This document shows positions 18,993-27,571 of a DNA stretch of 64,000 nt, piece by piece; the stretch's first letter is position 1; each line of letters starts with the position of its first letter. The DNA is from Neobacillus vireti (GTDB lineage: Bacteria > Bacillota > Bacilli > Bacillales > Cytobacillaceae): the NCBI RefSeq assembly GCF_001026695.1, contig NZ_LDNB01000014.1:62001-126000 (forward strand), given 5' to 3'. A program made the position numbers and the translations under genes. Under the pieces are notes generated by a model. It was not told the DNA's origin, searched no databases, and saw only the letters and a program-made list of their open reading frames with translations.

Positions 18993-19355
18993 TTTATTCA
19001 TTACTGTGCTAAAGCACCCGTTAGCCATCCATGAATCGAAAAATCATCGCTTCACCACAGAGAATGAAAGCAAGAATCTTAGCAAATTGTTCACAAATAG
19101 AATTAAAGTTATTCATATAATTGAGCCTCCTTTTACAAGAAAAATATCCCTAGTATATTATTTAATGGAAGCCTTGAATATGTAGGAATTCTTATAATAA
19201 TTGAAATATCCTGCTTCTTTAGTAATAGCACACCTGAATCTTGGTTTGTTTGGTTTAGGTTACAAATTGCGAGTGTGGTTAAGAACAAACATCTGTATAA
19301 ATAGTGTTAACCAAAACAAAATAATAACTAAGGTAATATATCAGGAGGTAGCTAT
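18993..19355. other. Intergenic region before the FUSC gene
   Basis: About 360 AT-rich nt. The frame running through 18949-19185 overlaps the hairpin and lacks an RBS, so I do not call it. The promoter of the FUSC gene probably lies near TATAAATAGTG at about 19296, but no clear -35 is seen. Confidence 0.35.
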
Positions 19356-20354
19356 GTGAATAACAAAAAACTATCGTTCCAACATAAAATAAGTTTGTGT
19401 TTCAAAATGGTAATTGGTTCATCCATTTCGTGGGAATTAGCTATTTTATTTGGTTCAAAGTACCCATATTTAGCCCCCATCTCACTTATTCTGTGTTTAC
19501 AGGCAACTCTTATTAAGTCCATAAGATTTGGAATAGCAAGAATTGTTGGTACGATAATTGGTGGTGTAACGGTTTCTATTCTTGCACCTTCTTTACATGC
19601 AAACGGATGGTCAATCGCTATTATAATGTTGGTAAGTCTTATAATTCCACTTATTTTAGGGGCAAATGCAACAAGCCTTCATCAAATTGCTCTCAGCGTT
19701 TTGCTTGTTCTTGAATTTGAACATAAACTCCCTGGATATGGGATTGATCGAATTCGAGATTCAATTATTGGAGTGGTGGTAGCTTTGCTACTACTTATAT
19801 TTATTCACCTTCCTAATCTTACAAAAGGTGCAATAGCAGAAATTGAGGAACTACCAAATAAATTAGCTTATATGCTGAAATCTTTGGGAACATGGTTGGA
19901 AGCAGGGGCACCTCATAAAAATTATTTCAATGAAGAATTTAATCAATTACGTAATAAATTATTCGAAATTGAAAAAAAGATTAACCAAGCCCAATTAAGT
20001 GTAAAATTTAACCCTTTGTTAAAAAAAAGTAAACAACAAATAATTGAGGGAGATTTTCTGTTTAAAACATTGAAACAAATGAATGCCGATATAGAGGTCC
20101 TGTTCAAAATAATGGAGGAGTGGAGAAAATCTGGTTCGTTATCAAAAGAAGTTATGAAATTATGGGTGCAAAATTTTTTAATATTAGAGGCATCACTTCG
20201 TAATTGGAATGAGGAAAAAGCAATTTCAGATGTTTTATTTAATGAAACATTTCCAAATGATAAATTTTACTTCACAGCTATTTGGCACGGGCAACATCTT
20301 ATATCAACACTTAAACAGTCTCCTCGTCTTCCCTTATCACGGTTAAAGAATTAA
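19356..20354 (+). CDS. FUSC/aromatic acid exporter family membrane protein
   Basis: 332 residues. The N-terminal 155 residues hold six hydrophobic helices (for example ISLILCLQATLIKSIRFGIARIVGTIIGG and LVSLIIPLILGANATSLHQIALS), as in the ArAE/FUSC module. The C-terminal half is a soluble helical domain rich in Lys and Glu. Family members export aromatic carboxylic acids or similar compounds. The start is GTG at 19356, preceded by AGGAGGTAGCTAT; an ATG at 19354 is out of frame and stops at once. Confidence 0.75.
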   Translation: MNNKKLSFQHKISLCFKMVIGSSISWELAILFGSKYPYLAPISLILCLQATLIKSIRFGIARIVGTIIGGVTVSILAPSLHANGWSIAIIMLVSLIIPLILGANATSLHQIALSVLLVLEFEHKLPGYGIDRIRDSIIGVVVALLLLIFIHLPNLTKGAIAEIEELPNKLAYMLKSLGTWLEAGAPHKNYFNEEFNQLRNKLFEIEKKINQAQLSVKFNPLLKKSKQQIIEGDFLFKTLKQMNADIEVLFKIMEEWRKSGSLSKEVMKLWVQNFLILEASLRNWNEEKAISDVLFNETFPNDKFYFTAIWHGQHLISTLKQSPRLPLSRLKN

Positions 20355-20434
20355 CAATCATGCATATTTTGATATTGTGAGTATCCAGTGTAATTTCAAA
20401 AACCCATAATGGGATTATATGAGGAGTATTAACA

Positions 20435-20597
20435 ATGTTAATAAAGTTATCCTCAAAAAATTCGATTGCAATCTTGTTAATTTTACTAGGTTTTTCCACA
20501 ACTGCCATTCGGGGGTACTTTTGAAAAGGTGATGTTGGATGGAAATAATATGACGGAAATAGTTAAGAAAATGGAATTGCCACTATCTAGTGAATAG
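20435..20597 (+). pseudogene. Small ORF split by a frameshift (possible decayed gene)
   Basis: A GAGGAG RBS precedes ATG 20435. The frame encodes 29 residues with one hydrophobic helix (SIAILLILLGFSTTAIRGYF) and stops at 20522-20524. Directly after it, in another frame, comes EKVMLDGNNMTEIVKKMEL and PLSSE to TAG at 20597. The two join smoothly if one T of the run at 20519-20522 is removed. It may be a decayed 53-residue gene, a sequencing error, or just a 29-residue peptide. Confidence 0.35.
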
Positions 20598-20756
20598 GGC
20601 TTATTGCATTTCTTAGGAAAAACGTTGATTATATCCTTTTTAATGATGTTTGTCCCTGACAAAACTTGTCTAGAATTTATATACATATTAGTAATAGCTT
20701 GAATAAATAGTTACTTACTATTTGTTAAGACTGAGCAAGATGGGAGGATAAAAAGC

Positions 20757-21035
20757 TTGCCTTCAATTATAAAAATAGGAGTTCTTTTTGTAAACTCTCC
20801 CCAACCCAATGCAGCAATCAACGTTGGTGAAACTGTTATTAATGGAATGGACGCCAACAGGCAGTATAATCAAAGCATTGGTGGGAATTATGGTATTAAT
20901 AATGTAATTACAAATAATCTAAGTACTATCAATGGAAGAATCGATGGGCAGATCTTTGATCAAGACTTCAAACCATTCATTGGTGTCGGAGGAATGTTAA
21001 AAAGGAGAGGATTTACTTTATACCGTAATATATAG
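20757..21035 (+). CDS. GerPA/GerPF-like spore germination protein
   Basis: 92 residues starting at TTG with GGGAGG upstream. The beginning MPSIIKIGVLFVNSPQPNAA followed by a GETVINGM core resembles the small GerPA/GerPF family (spore coat proteins needed for germinant access). The tail (GGMLKRRGFTLYRNI) does not look like the usual ending. It stands alone rather than in a gerPABCDEF operon, so it is probably an orphan paralogue. Confidence 0.65.
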   Translation: MPSIIKIGVLFVNSPQPNAAINVGETVINGMDANRQYNQSIGGNYGINNVITNNLSTINGRIDGQIFDQDFKPFIGVGGMLKRRGFTLYRNI

Positions 21036-21042
21036 GGCTTTT

Positions 21043-21066
21043 CCCCTCTATAGCCGAGGGGTTTTT
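21043..21066 (+). terminator. Intrinsic terminator after the GerPF-like gene
   Basis: Stem CCCCTC / GAGGGG with a 7-nt loop and TTTTTATTT tail. Confidence 0.85.
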
Positions 21067-21106
21067 ATTTGCAAATTTCGTTGGCCTAACTTTTAATTTT
21101 TCTAAA

Positions 21107-21308
21107 TTCCCGCTTCGCCAATTACTTGATAAAGAATGCTGGTACTATCTTGATGATTACGGTGAAATGCTCACAGGATGGCAATTCATTAAAGGCAAAT
21201 GGGACTATCTAAATCCTAATGGTGACATGCGGATTGGATGGCTCCGTGAAGGACAAGTGGTACTACCTCAATGAGGACGGCAGCATGGCGACTGGTGAAA
21301 TCACGTAA
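21107..21308 (+). pseudogene. Remnant of a choline/cell-wall-binding repeat protein
   Basis: One frame encodes ECWYYLDDYGEMLTGWQ, FIKGKWDYLNPNGDMRIGW and then LREG before running into TGA. Shifting one base at about 21258 continues with DKWYYLNEDGSMATGEIT to a TAA at 21306. W-Y-L-x-x-x-G-x-M-x-x-G-W units are the cell-wall (choline) binding repeats of autolysins. There is no start codon, signal peptide or catalytic domain, so this is a degraded tail of an amidase-type enzyme. Confidence 0.75.
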
Positions 21309-21581
21309 AAGGTAAAAAATATAATTTGCGGGCGAATAGATCACCTATTGTGACCACTCGTGATGGAGTAGTTAGAGAGCCCATAAAGGACGCTCCTATA
21401 ATAATTAGAAGAATGAATAATACAACGATTAATGCAAAAACTTTAACAAGCACCTTCCAAATCTATAAACTCCATCAATATGATGAATTCGTTTATTTTT
21501 TTGAGAATTTATTTGATAATACAAACAAAGTTAATAGATACTCATAATATAAAGTAAAACTAATTTTAAGAGGTGTTAGAA
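21309..21581. other. Intergenic, no gene supported
   Basis: A 73-codon frame at 21326-21547 lacks an RBS and a plausible start and has no recognisable composition. It may be further debris of the neighbouring pseudogene. Confidence 0.35.
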
Positions 21582-21809
21582 TTGACTCATCATATTACAA
21601 CTGGTCCAATGCCTGGACATCCTGAAGCTTGTATTGCTCAATATAATCATAAAATTCTCAGTCACACTCCTTCTATCTACCATTCCAATCATCATTATTC
21701 CAATCATCATTTTCCCAATCACAATCACTTAATTCCATATATTCAGCAACCAACGACAGGTTTTGTTCATTATGGGATTCCATCTTGGAGAACGCCAACT
21801 GCTCGTTAG
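21582..21809 (+). CDS. Small His/Asn-rich protein, probably spore-associated
   Basis: About 75 residues. AAGAGGTG is 6 nt before TTG 21582, which I prefer over GTG 21573. The middle is a His/Asn/Ser run (YHSNHHYSNHHFPNHNH) and the C-terminus ends in IPSWRTPTAR. Such low-complexity His-rich small proteins occur in Bacillus spore coats and may bind metal, but I do not recognise the family. It shares a terminator with the convergent cupin gene. Confidence 0.5.
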   Translation: MTHHITTGPMPGHPEACIAQYNHKILSHTPSIYHSNHHYSNHHFPNHNHLIPYIQQPTTGFVHYGIPSWRTPTAR

Positions 21810-21818
21810 TGGAACAAC

Positions 21819-21851
21819 AAAAAGGCTTTACTCCTCTTTGAAGTAAAGCCC
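21819..21851. terminator. Bidirectional terminator
   Basis: Stem GGCTTTACT / AGTAAAGCC flanked by A-rich sequence on the left. On the minus strand it is followed by TTTTT, so it terminates the cupin gene, and it lies after the His-rich ORF. Confidence 0.75.
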
Positions 21852-21885
21852 CCGTTCGTAAAAGAAGGTATTAATTAGAATTCTA

Positions 21886-22416
21886 TTATTCCGCCGCTAA
21901 AGCCTGTGCTTTAGTTAAATGAACCGTACCAGATGGATGTTGCGGAGGAGCATATATAGAATAAAGTTTTAAAGGGATATTACCTGTATTGGTTAGATTA
22001 TGCCAGGTGCCAGCAGGTATCATAATGGCAGAATCATCATAAACTTTTTGAACAAAGTTTAAATTATCTTTTCTCTTGCCCATTTGCACAACTCCTTGCC
22101 CTTTTTCAATCCGTAAGAATTGGTCAATGTTTGGGTGAATTTCTAAACCGATGTCTTCACCAACATTAAGACTCATCAATGTAACTTGCAAATGATTTCC
22201 TGTCCACAAAGCGGTACGATAGGTATTGTTATGCTTCGCCGCCTCATTAATATTGACTACAAATGGTTTCCGCCCATAATCTTTTACCTTATTTCTTGCG
22301 CTGTCATAAATATTCCAGTAATCAGGCTGTCTTATATAATTATTATACATTGGGACATTAGTACAATAAACATTAGGTTGAAATGGGTATGGATACATCC
22401 AAGGAGAATAGGACAT
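21886..22416 (-). CDS. Cupin-domain protein with Tyr/Pro-rich N-terminus
   Basis: 176 residues. The first 35 are rich in Tyr, Pro and Asn (PWMYPYPFQPNVYC), like spore coat proteins. A cupin barrel follows from about residue 65, with motif 1 GEDIGLEIHPNIDQFLRIEKG and motif 2 AIMIPAGTWHNLTNTGNIPLK giving His and Glu metal ligands. It is similar to the cupins found next to spore genes in Bacillus. Its enzymatic role is unknown. Confidence 0.75.
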   Translation of the reverse strand: MSYSPWMYPYPFQPNVYCTNVPMYNNYIRQPDYWNIYDSARNKVKDYGRKPFVVNINEAAKHNNTYRTALWTGNHLQVTLMSLNVGEDIGLEIHPNIDQFLRIEKGQGVVQMGKRKDNLNFVQKVYDDSAIMIPAGTWHNLTNTGNIPLKLYSIYAPPQHPSGTVHLTKAQALAAE

Positions 22417-22643
22417 CTAATTCAATCCCTTCACAGGTTTATACAAATTATCGTATGACTATTTTATGGGAATGTTCTTATATACAGGGCGAACTTAGCC
22501 CAAAACAGTTGGTCAATTTAATGGAATTATTGAAGAAAAGATAAACACAATTTTCAACTAACCTTCCAGTTAGTACAGTAAAATTAATAGCCAGAAACAC
22601 TGTGGGTAAGATTGTCCTGCTGCTAAAACAAAAACAGCTTTTG

Positions 22644-23456
22644 TTAAAAAAGAACCATATTTCCAGTTTCCTTTGCGTGTATTTCTGCCTTTTTTAATAG
22701 GAATACGGAAGCTGTACATAAAAGGGCGAGAACACAAAATAGTATAAAGGATTGTTCTCCCAATTCGACCAATCCTTTGCCGTTAAGTACAAGATCCCGG
22801 AAAATTTCAAGAACATAGGTTAACGGGAAGAAGAAGGCAATGATTTTCCCCCATAACGGAAATGCTAGGACGGGGATCCTTACACCTGAGAAAAACTGCA
22901 TTGGTTCCTCGAAGATCGTGAACAAAATTCCTGCATCTCGAGAAAATAAAAAGACGATATTCAGGAAGCCCCCCCAGACAATTGCCGATATGCTTAGCAG
23001 GATGAAGGCTACTGGCACATTCCACCAGTGAATTTCACCTGCGTGGCCGGTTGTCAAAAGGACAAGAAGGGTGAATGCAGTGAACAGCCATACAGCTTCT
23101 AGCATATTACCTGCCGCTCTGGCGAACATGACAGTCAGGCGGGGAACGGGAGTCAAGAATATAAGCTCAAGCGTTCCTGCCTGCCGTTCGTATGACATAT
23201 TCCATGCCGATTGAACAAGGCTCCAAAAGTAGATATAACACATATAGCCTGTTAGCAGATACATCGTAATTTGGTTAACATCCATGTATTTGGAGAGCTG
23301 ACTTGAGCTGGACAAATTAAATGGTTTAAAAGAATAATAGGCTGTCACAAATAAAAGTGCCGGCCATATGAGCAATGAAAAATAAATAAGCTTATTGTGA
23401 AAGTTATGCTGGTGGCTTTTCACTACTTCTGCCTGCAAAATGGAAAGGATTCTCAT
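22644..23456 (-). CDS. ABC-2 type transporter permease
   Basis: 270 residues with six predicted helices, an ABC-2 exporter membrane subunit. SYERQAGTLELIFLTPVPRLT (about residues 88-108) is the usual ABC-2 loop. It is the last gene of the ArsR-permease-ATPase-permease operon, and its start overlaps the ATPase stop by 4 bp. With the permease at 24443-25252 it would form a heterodimeric channel. The exported substrate is unknown. Confidence 0.88.
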   Translation of the reverse strand: MRILSILQAEVVKSHQHNFHNKLIYFSLLIWPALLFVTAYYSFKPFNLSSSSQLSKYMDVNQITMYLLTGYMCYIYFWSLVQSAWNMSYERQAGTLELIFLTPVPRLTVMFARAAGNMLEAVWLFTAFTLLVLLTTGHAGEIHWWNVPVAFILLSISAIVWGGFLNIVFLFSRDAGILFTIFEEPMQFFSGVRIPVLAFPLWGKIIAFFFPLTYVLEIFRDLVLNGKGLVELGEQSFILFCVLALLCTASVFLLKKAEIHAKETGNMVLF

Positions 23457-24430
23457 GCGGATTTCTCCTTCGCTAAAGCAAGAATAGCATCTTCCAGGCG
23501 AGGCCGCTTTAGCTCAAGCTTTTGGATGGACACGGATTCTTTCACACATAGATCAATAATCTGAGCAGTAGGATCAAAAGGAGCCTTAATTTGCATAACC
23601 GTAGAATCGGCATTTTCAGTGAATCCTAATGTGCAGCCAATGAGGCCCTGCTTCATTCTGTATTGTACCGGAGCGGACAGGACGCTTGTTTCAATCGTAA
23701 CATGATAATCTTTTACCACCGAAGCTGTAATATTTTCAGGAGTATCGTGTAGAATTAAAGAGCCTTTTTCGATAATATAGACCCTATCGCAAAGCTCCTC
23801 TACTTCTTCCAGATAGTGGCTTGTTAAAAGAATCCCTTTGCGATCTGACTTGGCTAGTGTCTTAACCATTCCTCTTAGTTGTTTGGCAACCGGGGCGTCA
23901 AGACCAAGTGTTGGCTCATCTAGAAATAAATACTTGGGGTCATTAATAAGTCCGCGGGCAATTTGAAGCCTTTGCTTCATGCCTTTTGAATACAATTCAA
24001 CAGGAGTATCGGAAGCATTCGTTAACCCCACTATATCAAGCAAATACTTGATCCTTTTTTCTAAAGCATTGCCCGATAATCCATAAAGTTTGCCAAAGTA
24101 GCGGAGGTTTTCAGCTCCTGTCAACCGCCAATACAGCATTCTTTCTCCTCCGGCAATCATGTTTACCATTGCTTTCACCTGGATGGCATCCTGAACAGCA
24201 TCTAGGCCGTCAACTGTAATCGTGCCCTCTGATGGATTTAACAAAGTACTAAGCATTTTAATCGTAGTTGTTTTGCCAGCGCCATTTAAGCCGAGCAAGC
24301 CAACAATTTCGCCCTCATTAATGGTTAAATTAAGACCGTTTACTGCCCGCACTATTTGCTTTTCTGACCGAAAAAAGCTTTTCTTCTTTTTTACTGAATA
24401 AACCTTTCCTATTCCTTTTGCTTCAATCAC
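23453..24430 (-). CDS. ABC transporter ATP-binding protein
   Basis: 325 residues. Walker A is GLNGAGKTTTIKML (about residues 46-59), the Q-loop region is followed by the signature YSKGMKQRLQIARGL (about 147-161), Walker B is YLFLDEPTLGLD, and the H-loop is in LTSHYLEE. A C-terminal domain of about 90 residues matches the DrrA-type exporters. It energises the two flanking permeases. There is a 12-nt gap to the upstream permease and a 4-bp overlap with the downstream one. Confidence 0.93.
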   Translation of the reverse strand: MIEAKGIGKVYSVKKKKSFFRSEKQIVRAVNGLNLTINEGEIVGLLGLNGAGKTTTIKMLSTLLNPSEGTITVDGLDAVQDAIQVKAMVNMIAGGERMLYWRLTGAENLRYFGKLYGLSGNALEKRIKYLLDIVGLTNASDTPVELYSKGMKQRLQIARGLINDPKYLFLDEPTLGLDAPVAKQLRGMVKTLAKSDRKGILLTSHYLEEVEELCDRVYIIEKGSLILHDTPENITASVVKDYHVTIETSVLSAPVQYRMKQGLIGCTLGFTENADSTVMQIKAPFDPTAQIIDLCVKESVSIQKLELKRPRLEDAILALAKEKSA

Positions 24431-24442
24431 TTTTTACACTCC

Positions 24443-25252
24443 CTATCCAAAATGCTTTTCTAATACGTATTTCTCCATTCTTTTAATAAGGAAAGAACCG
24501 ATAGGAAAATAGACCAATCCAAGGATGATCATTTTCCATAGGAGCTGTATTGTCTCCACTAACGGTTTTCCTTCGATCCATACCATCCTTAATGCGTCTA
24601 CTCCATAGGTTAACGGCATGATATTCCCAATCCACCTTAATCCATCCGGCAAAAAACTGGCAGGGAAGGTGATGCTGCAAACCAATCCCATCATCACAAA
24701 CAAAGTGTTTTGTGTGATATATGTATCTCTGAAATACAGCATAAAGGAACCGAGTACCAATGCCTGAGAGAAAGTAGCCGCAACCAGGATGACAAGAACG
24801 CTAAGGACACCCGGCCAATTTATATGATGCAAATGAAGACCAAAGAAATACCCTGCACTTGTGATCACCGCAAATTCAACACAGACCCTCATCAACCCCT
24901 GTGCAACATACCCTAGAAAATACCCCTTTCGTGATGAGGGGGTAAGAAGGAGGGATTCAAGTGTACCTTCCCTCAGCTCGGTGATCAGAGCCCGACTTGC
25001 AATCATAAGGAGGGAGACGGAAAAGGAATAAAGGAGCCCTCCCAAAATTACATAAGAAAGATAATCATTCGTACCGGCATATGTAGAAAAACTGCTGGAT
25101 AAATCCTTCTTAAAAACAAAAAAGTAGCTTAGATATGCAAAGATAATAATATAGAATCCGCTTAAGATATGACCTAAAAAGAACGACCATGGAAATGCCC
25201 GCTTCATGACCAGGTAATTTCGCTGGAACGTAGCAGAAAATGGCAGCCACAT
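24443..25252 (-). CDS. ABC-2 type transporter permease
   Basis: 269 residues with about six helices. The ABC-2 landmark ITELREGTLESLLLTPSSRKG lies at about residues 88-108. Its ATG overlaps the stop of the regulator gene by one base, so the operon is translationally coupled. It is the partner of the other permease and the ATPase. Confidence 0.88.
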   Translation of the reverse strand: MWLPFSATFQRNYLVMKRAFPWSFFLGHILSGFYIIIFAYLSYFFVFKKDLSSSFSTYAGTNDYLSYVILGGLLYSFSVSLLMIASRALITELREGTLESLLLTPSSRKGYFLGYVAQGLMRVCVEFAVITSAGYFFGLHLHHINWPGVLSVLVILVAATFSQALVLGSFMLYFRDTYITQNTLFVMMGLVCSITFPASFLPDGLRWIGNIMPLTYGVDALRMVWIEGKPLVETIQLLWKMIILGLVYFPIGSFLIKRMEKYVLEKHFG

Positions 25253-26280
25253 TATGTTTCCTCCTTATAGCCAACATAAGGCTGATCAAAAAACTGGTTT
25301 AGATCGACCTTTAATTGGTCCAAAATGTTTTCGTTTGCTTGATAAAAAACAAAATAACCATGCCTCTCGCCCGTGATTAACCCCGACTTCTCGAGGGTTT
25401 TTAAATGCTTCGATATCGTGGCTTTTGCCAAACCGGTCGAATCGGTTAACTGCTGTGTGCAATAGGGATGATGATGCATCAATTTAAGAAGCTTCATCCT
25501 TGTTCTGTCTCCAAGTGCCGATAGTATCGAAAGCAAATCCTCAGGAACGGCATTTTCCATCCTTTCATCCGGAAGGGGTACCTGCATATAAACAATAATA
25601 TGAGGAGCTTCCAATCCTACGAGCAGATGGGGAGCGATGAAACTGGAAGGATAAACCGTTAAAGTATTGATTTCTTCATACGAAAAAATCCAGGTCTCTG
25701 CTTTGTAAAACCTAACAGACTTCAAATCAAGCTTGAACCGCGGATGAATCTTGTTCATCGCATGACAAGGATTGACTTCAAATGCACTCTTTAAATCATA
25801 AACCGATTTAATTAGCCATGGTTCAACCCTGAACAATTCCCTAGCAAAATGATTTTGGTGATACTCATATAAAAAGTCGCACAGCTTCTCCCGGAAATAT
25901 AAAGGTTTTTCATGTACTTCCAATTCAACCAAGGTAGAAGCGGCTGTCGAAATATGGGCACGCTTTCCAAGGAGAAGGGAGAGAAAATCGTCTGTAGATA
26001 GTTGTTTTAACCGCTCGATTGATTCTTCTACATGCTTTTCCTGAAGTTGTAAATAATCATCTAAATCAAGAAAGTTTAACCATTCATTGCTGATCTGACC
26101 AAAGTAACTGACCGCATCCCAAATTTCCGGAGACATGGTCCTTTTCATTTTTTCTGCCCATTCTTGCCTCGTCAGGTGATGAGCGGGATTAGACAAAACA
26201 TGCAAACTTGTGATTAGTTCCCGAAAGGGAGAGTAAATGATCCGTACATGTTTTTTTAACCAGAGATTTAAATCTTCCAT
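25252..26280 (-). CDS. ArsR-family regulator with long N-terminal domain
   Basis: 342 residues. The winged helix is at the C-terminus: LSILSALGDRTRMKLLKLM, then TQQLTDSTGLAKATISKHLKTLEKSGLI and HGYFVFY, a typical ArsR fold. The first 245 residues are a helical and beta domain of unknown function (a DUF5937-like arrangement), probably the effector-sensing part. I set the start at ATG 26280, preceded by AAGGAAG. The longer frame would translate through the operator palindrome at 26297-26322. It heads its own exporter operon and is likely autoregulatory. Confidence 0.85.
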   Translation of the reverse strand: MEDLNLWLKKHVRIIYSPFRELITSLHVLSNPAHHLTRQEWAEKMKRTMSPEIWDAVSYFGQISNEWLNFLDLDDYLQLQEKHVEESIERLKQLSTDDFLSLLLGKRAHISTAASTLVELEVHEKPLYFREKLCDFLYEYHQNHFARELFRVEPWLIKSVYDLKSAFEVNPCHAMNKIHPRFKLDLKSVRFYKAETWIFSYEEINTLTVYPSSFIAPHLLVGLEAPHIIVYMQVPLPDERMENAVPEDLLSILSALGDRTRMKLLKLMHHHPYCTQQLTDSTGLAKATISKHLKTLEKSGLITGERHGYFVFYQANENILDQLKVDLNQFFDQPYVGYKEET

Positions 26281-26296
26281 TGTCGACTTCCTTTTA

Positions 26297-26322
26297 TTTG
26301 ATTCGTTATATAACGAATCAAA
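26297..26322. promoter_or_regulatory. Perfect 26-bp palindrome, probable ArsR operator
   Basis: TTTGATTCGTTAT followed by its exact reverse complement. It lies 17 nt upstream of the regulator ATG and about 20 nt downstream of the predicted transcription start, so a bound dimer would block elongation or overlap polymerase. A palindrome of this length is typical of ArsR/SmtB sites. Confidence 0.8.
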
Positions 26323-26348
26323 TTGATAATTTTGCAAAATTATTCAAT

Positions 26349-26377
26349 ATTCTAAGTAACAGCCATCCATTTGTCAA
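26349..26377 (-). promoter_or_regulatory. SigA promoter of the ArsR-ABC exporter operon
   Basis: On the minus strand a consensus TTGACA (26377-26372), a 17-nt spacer and TAGAAT (26354-26349). It reads into the palindrome and the regulator gene. Confidence 0.85.
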
Positions 26378-26590
26378 TCATTTATTAGGTTTGTTGATTG
26401 ATAAAGTTATAAAGAAGGAATGGCGTTCTGATATTATTAAATATAAGTAAACGCTTAAACTTAATGAACAAACGAAGCTTTTAAAGAAGGAAATCTGAAG
26501 CTCATACTTGAATGTTAAATATTGGTATTTTTTTAGTTAGTAGGAAGTGCCTCTCGTGAAATTTCAAAATTCAAAAGGAGTTGCATTGTT

Positions 26591-26764
26591 ATGAAAATTA
26601 TAAAGAATAATACTAGGGTCATTATACTTTTTATCATGCTAATAATTTTTTTAGTTAATTTCTTTTCAAAAAACAATCAAGCGAAAGATATAACAGCTAT
26701 ATCTGGCTTATTAATAACTATTATTATTTTGATAATAGAGAAAAAATATAAAAAACAGAATTAA
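26591..26764 (+). CDS. Small two-helix membrane protein
   Basis: 57 residues with AAAGGAG about 10 nt before ATG. There are two hydrophobic helices (about 9-25 VIILFIMLIIFLVNFF and 36-50 ISGLLITIIILII) separated by a polar loop, and a basic tail EKKYKKQN. It is probably an integral membrane peptide of unknown function. The next gene follows 38 nt later and may be co-transcribed. Confidence 0.6.
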   Translation: MKIIKNNTRVIILFIMLIIFLVNFFSKNNQAKDITAISGLLITIIILIIEKKYKKQN

Positions 26765-26802
26765 CGTGGTTCGAAAATGAAAGATAAAAGGAGGAAATGA
26801 TA

Positions 26803-27321
26803 TTGGTTTACATTGAGTGCCTTGAAGGGTTCAATATAAAAAATGCTACGAATGACGATAGTAGTAAAGTTATTAAAATGTTAAAACGGATCGCTCTATG
26901 GATGAAAGATAATGAGATAAACCAATGGAGGTTTCTGTTAGATGGAGGTGACGATGAAGAAATTGAACAAGCGATAACCAATCAAGAAACGTATATTGTT
27001 TTAAAAGATAACGATATTGTGGCTACATTTACACTTTTATCTAAACAAAGTGAATGGGACAGGCATATTTGGGGTGAGGATATTACCTCAAAATCACTTT
27101 ACTTACATAGACTTGCAATTATTCCTACATATATGAACAAAGGTTTAGGTAGAAGTATTTTGGCTTGGATACAAAACATTGGAAGTGACAATGAATATCT
27201 TAGATTGGATTGTGTTGCTGATAATAGTAAATTAAATAACTTTTATAAGATTAATGAATTTGAACTTGTTGATTTAACGGATGGTCATAATAAATATCAA
27301 AAATGTATAAGAAAGAATTAG
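26803..27321 (+). CDS. GNAT family N-acetyltransferase
   Basis: About 172 residues. The acetyl-CoA-binding region is LHRLAIIPTYMNKGLGRSILAW (about residues 106-127) and the C-terminal NKFYKINEFE-like block follows. Relatives are cytoplasmic acetyltransferases of small amines. ATG 26797 is only 2 nt from GGAGG, whereas TTG 26803 has 8 nt spacing, so I prefer the TTG. A terminator follows at 27343. Confidence 0.82.
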   Translation: MVYIECLEGFNIKNATNDDSSKVIKMLKRIALWMKDNEINQWRFLLDGGDDEEIEQAITNQETYIVLKDNDIVATFTLLSKQSEWDRHIWGEDITSKSLYLHRLAIIPTYMNKGLGRSILAWIQNIGSDNEYLRLDCVADNSKLNNFYKINEFELVDLTDGHNKYQKCIRKN

Positions 27322-27342
27322 AAACAATTCAACTAAAGTGTC

Positions 27343-27375
27343 CGTTAATCCAAGAAGGATTAACGCTTATTTTTA
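27343..27375 (+). terminator. Intrinsic terminator after the GNAT gene
   Basis: Stem CGTTAATCC / GGATTAACG with an AAGAA loop and CTTATTTTT tail. Confidence 0.8.
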
Positions 27376-27478
27376 TGGAACTTCTTCAACTAACTACAGT
27401 TTAGCGAAAGAGGAATTCTTTTCTTTACCATTGTAAACTATATTTAATGTACTATAATATTTCCATATCATATACACC

Positions 27479-27519
27479 AAAGAAGTGCCCACGCGGCAGT
27501 TTGCGGGGACACTTCTTTT
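27479..27519. terminator. Hairpin terminator
   Basis: AAAGAAGTGCCC pairs imperfectly with GGGGACACTTCTTTT. It lies downstream of the minus-strand CGGMM protein and would terminate it as well. Confidence 0.6.
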
Positions 27520-27571
27520 CATAATAAAGCATTTGTTGAAGATTTACCAACCTCCAAAACAGCTAAACCAA

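Noticed and set aside
18949..19185. 78-codon ORF near the ECF gene
   Set aside because: It starts inside a hairpin, has no RBS and no recognisable composition.
22455..22544. 29-codon ORF (MTILWECSYIQGELSPKQLV...)
   Set aside because: Reads like protein, but no RBS or start context was found.
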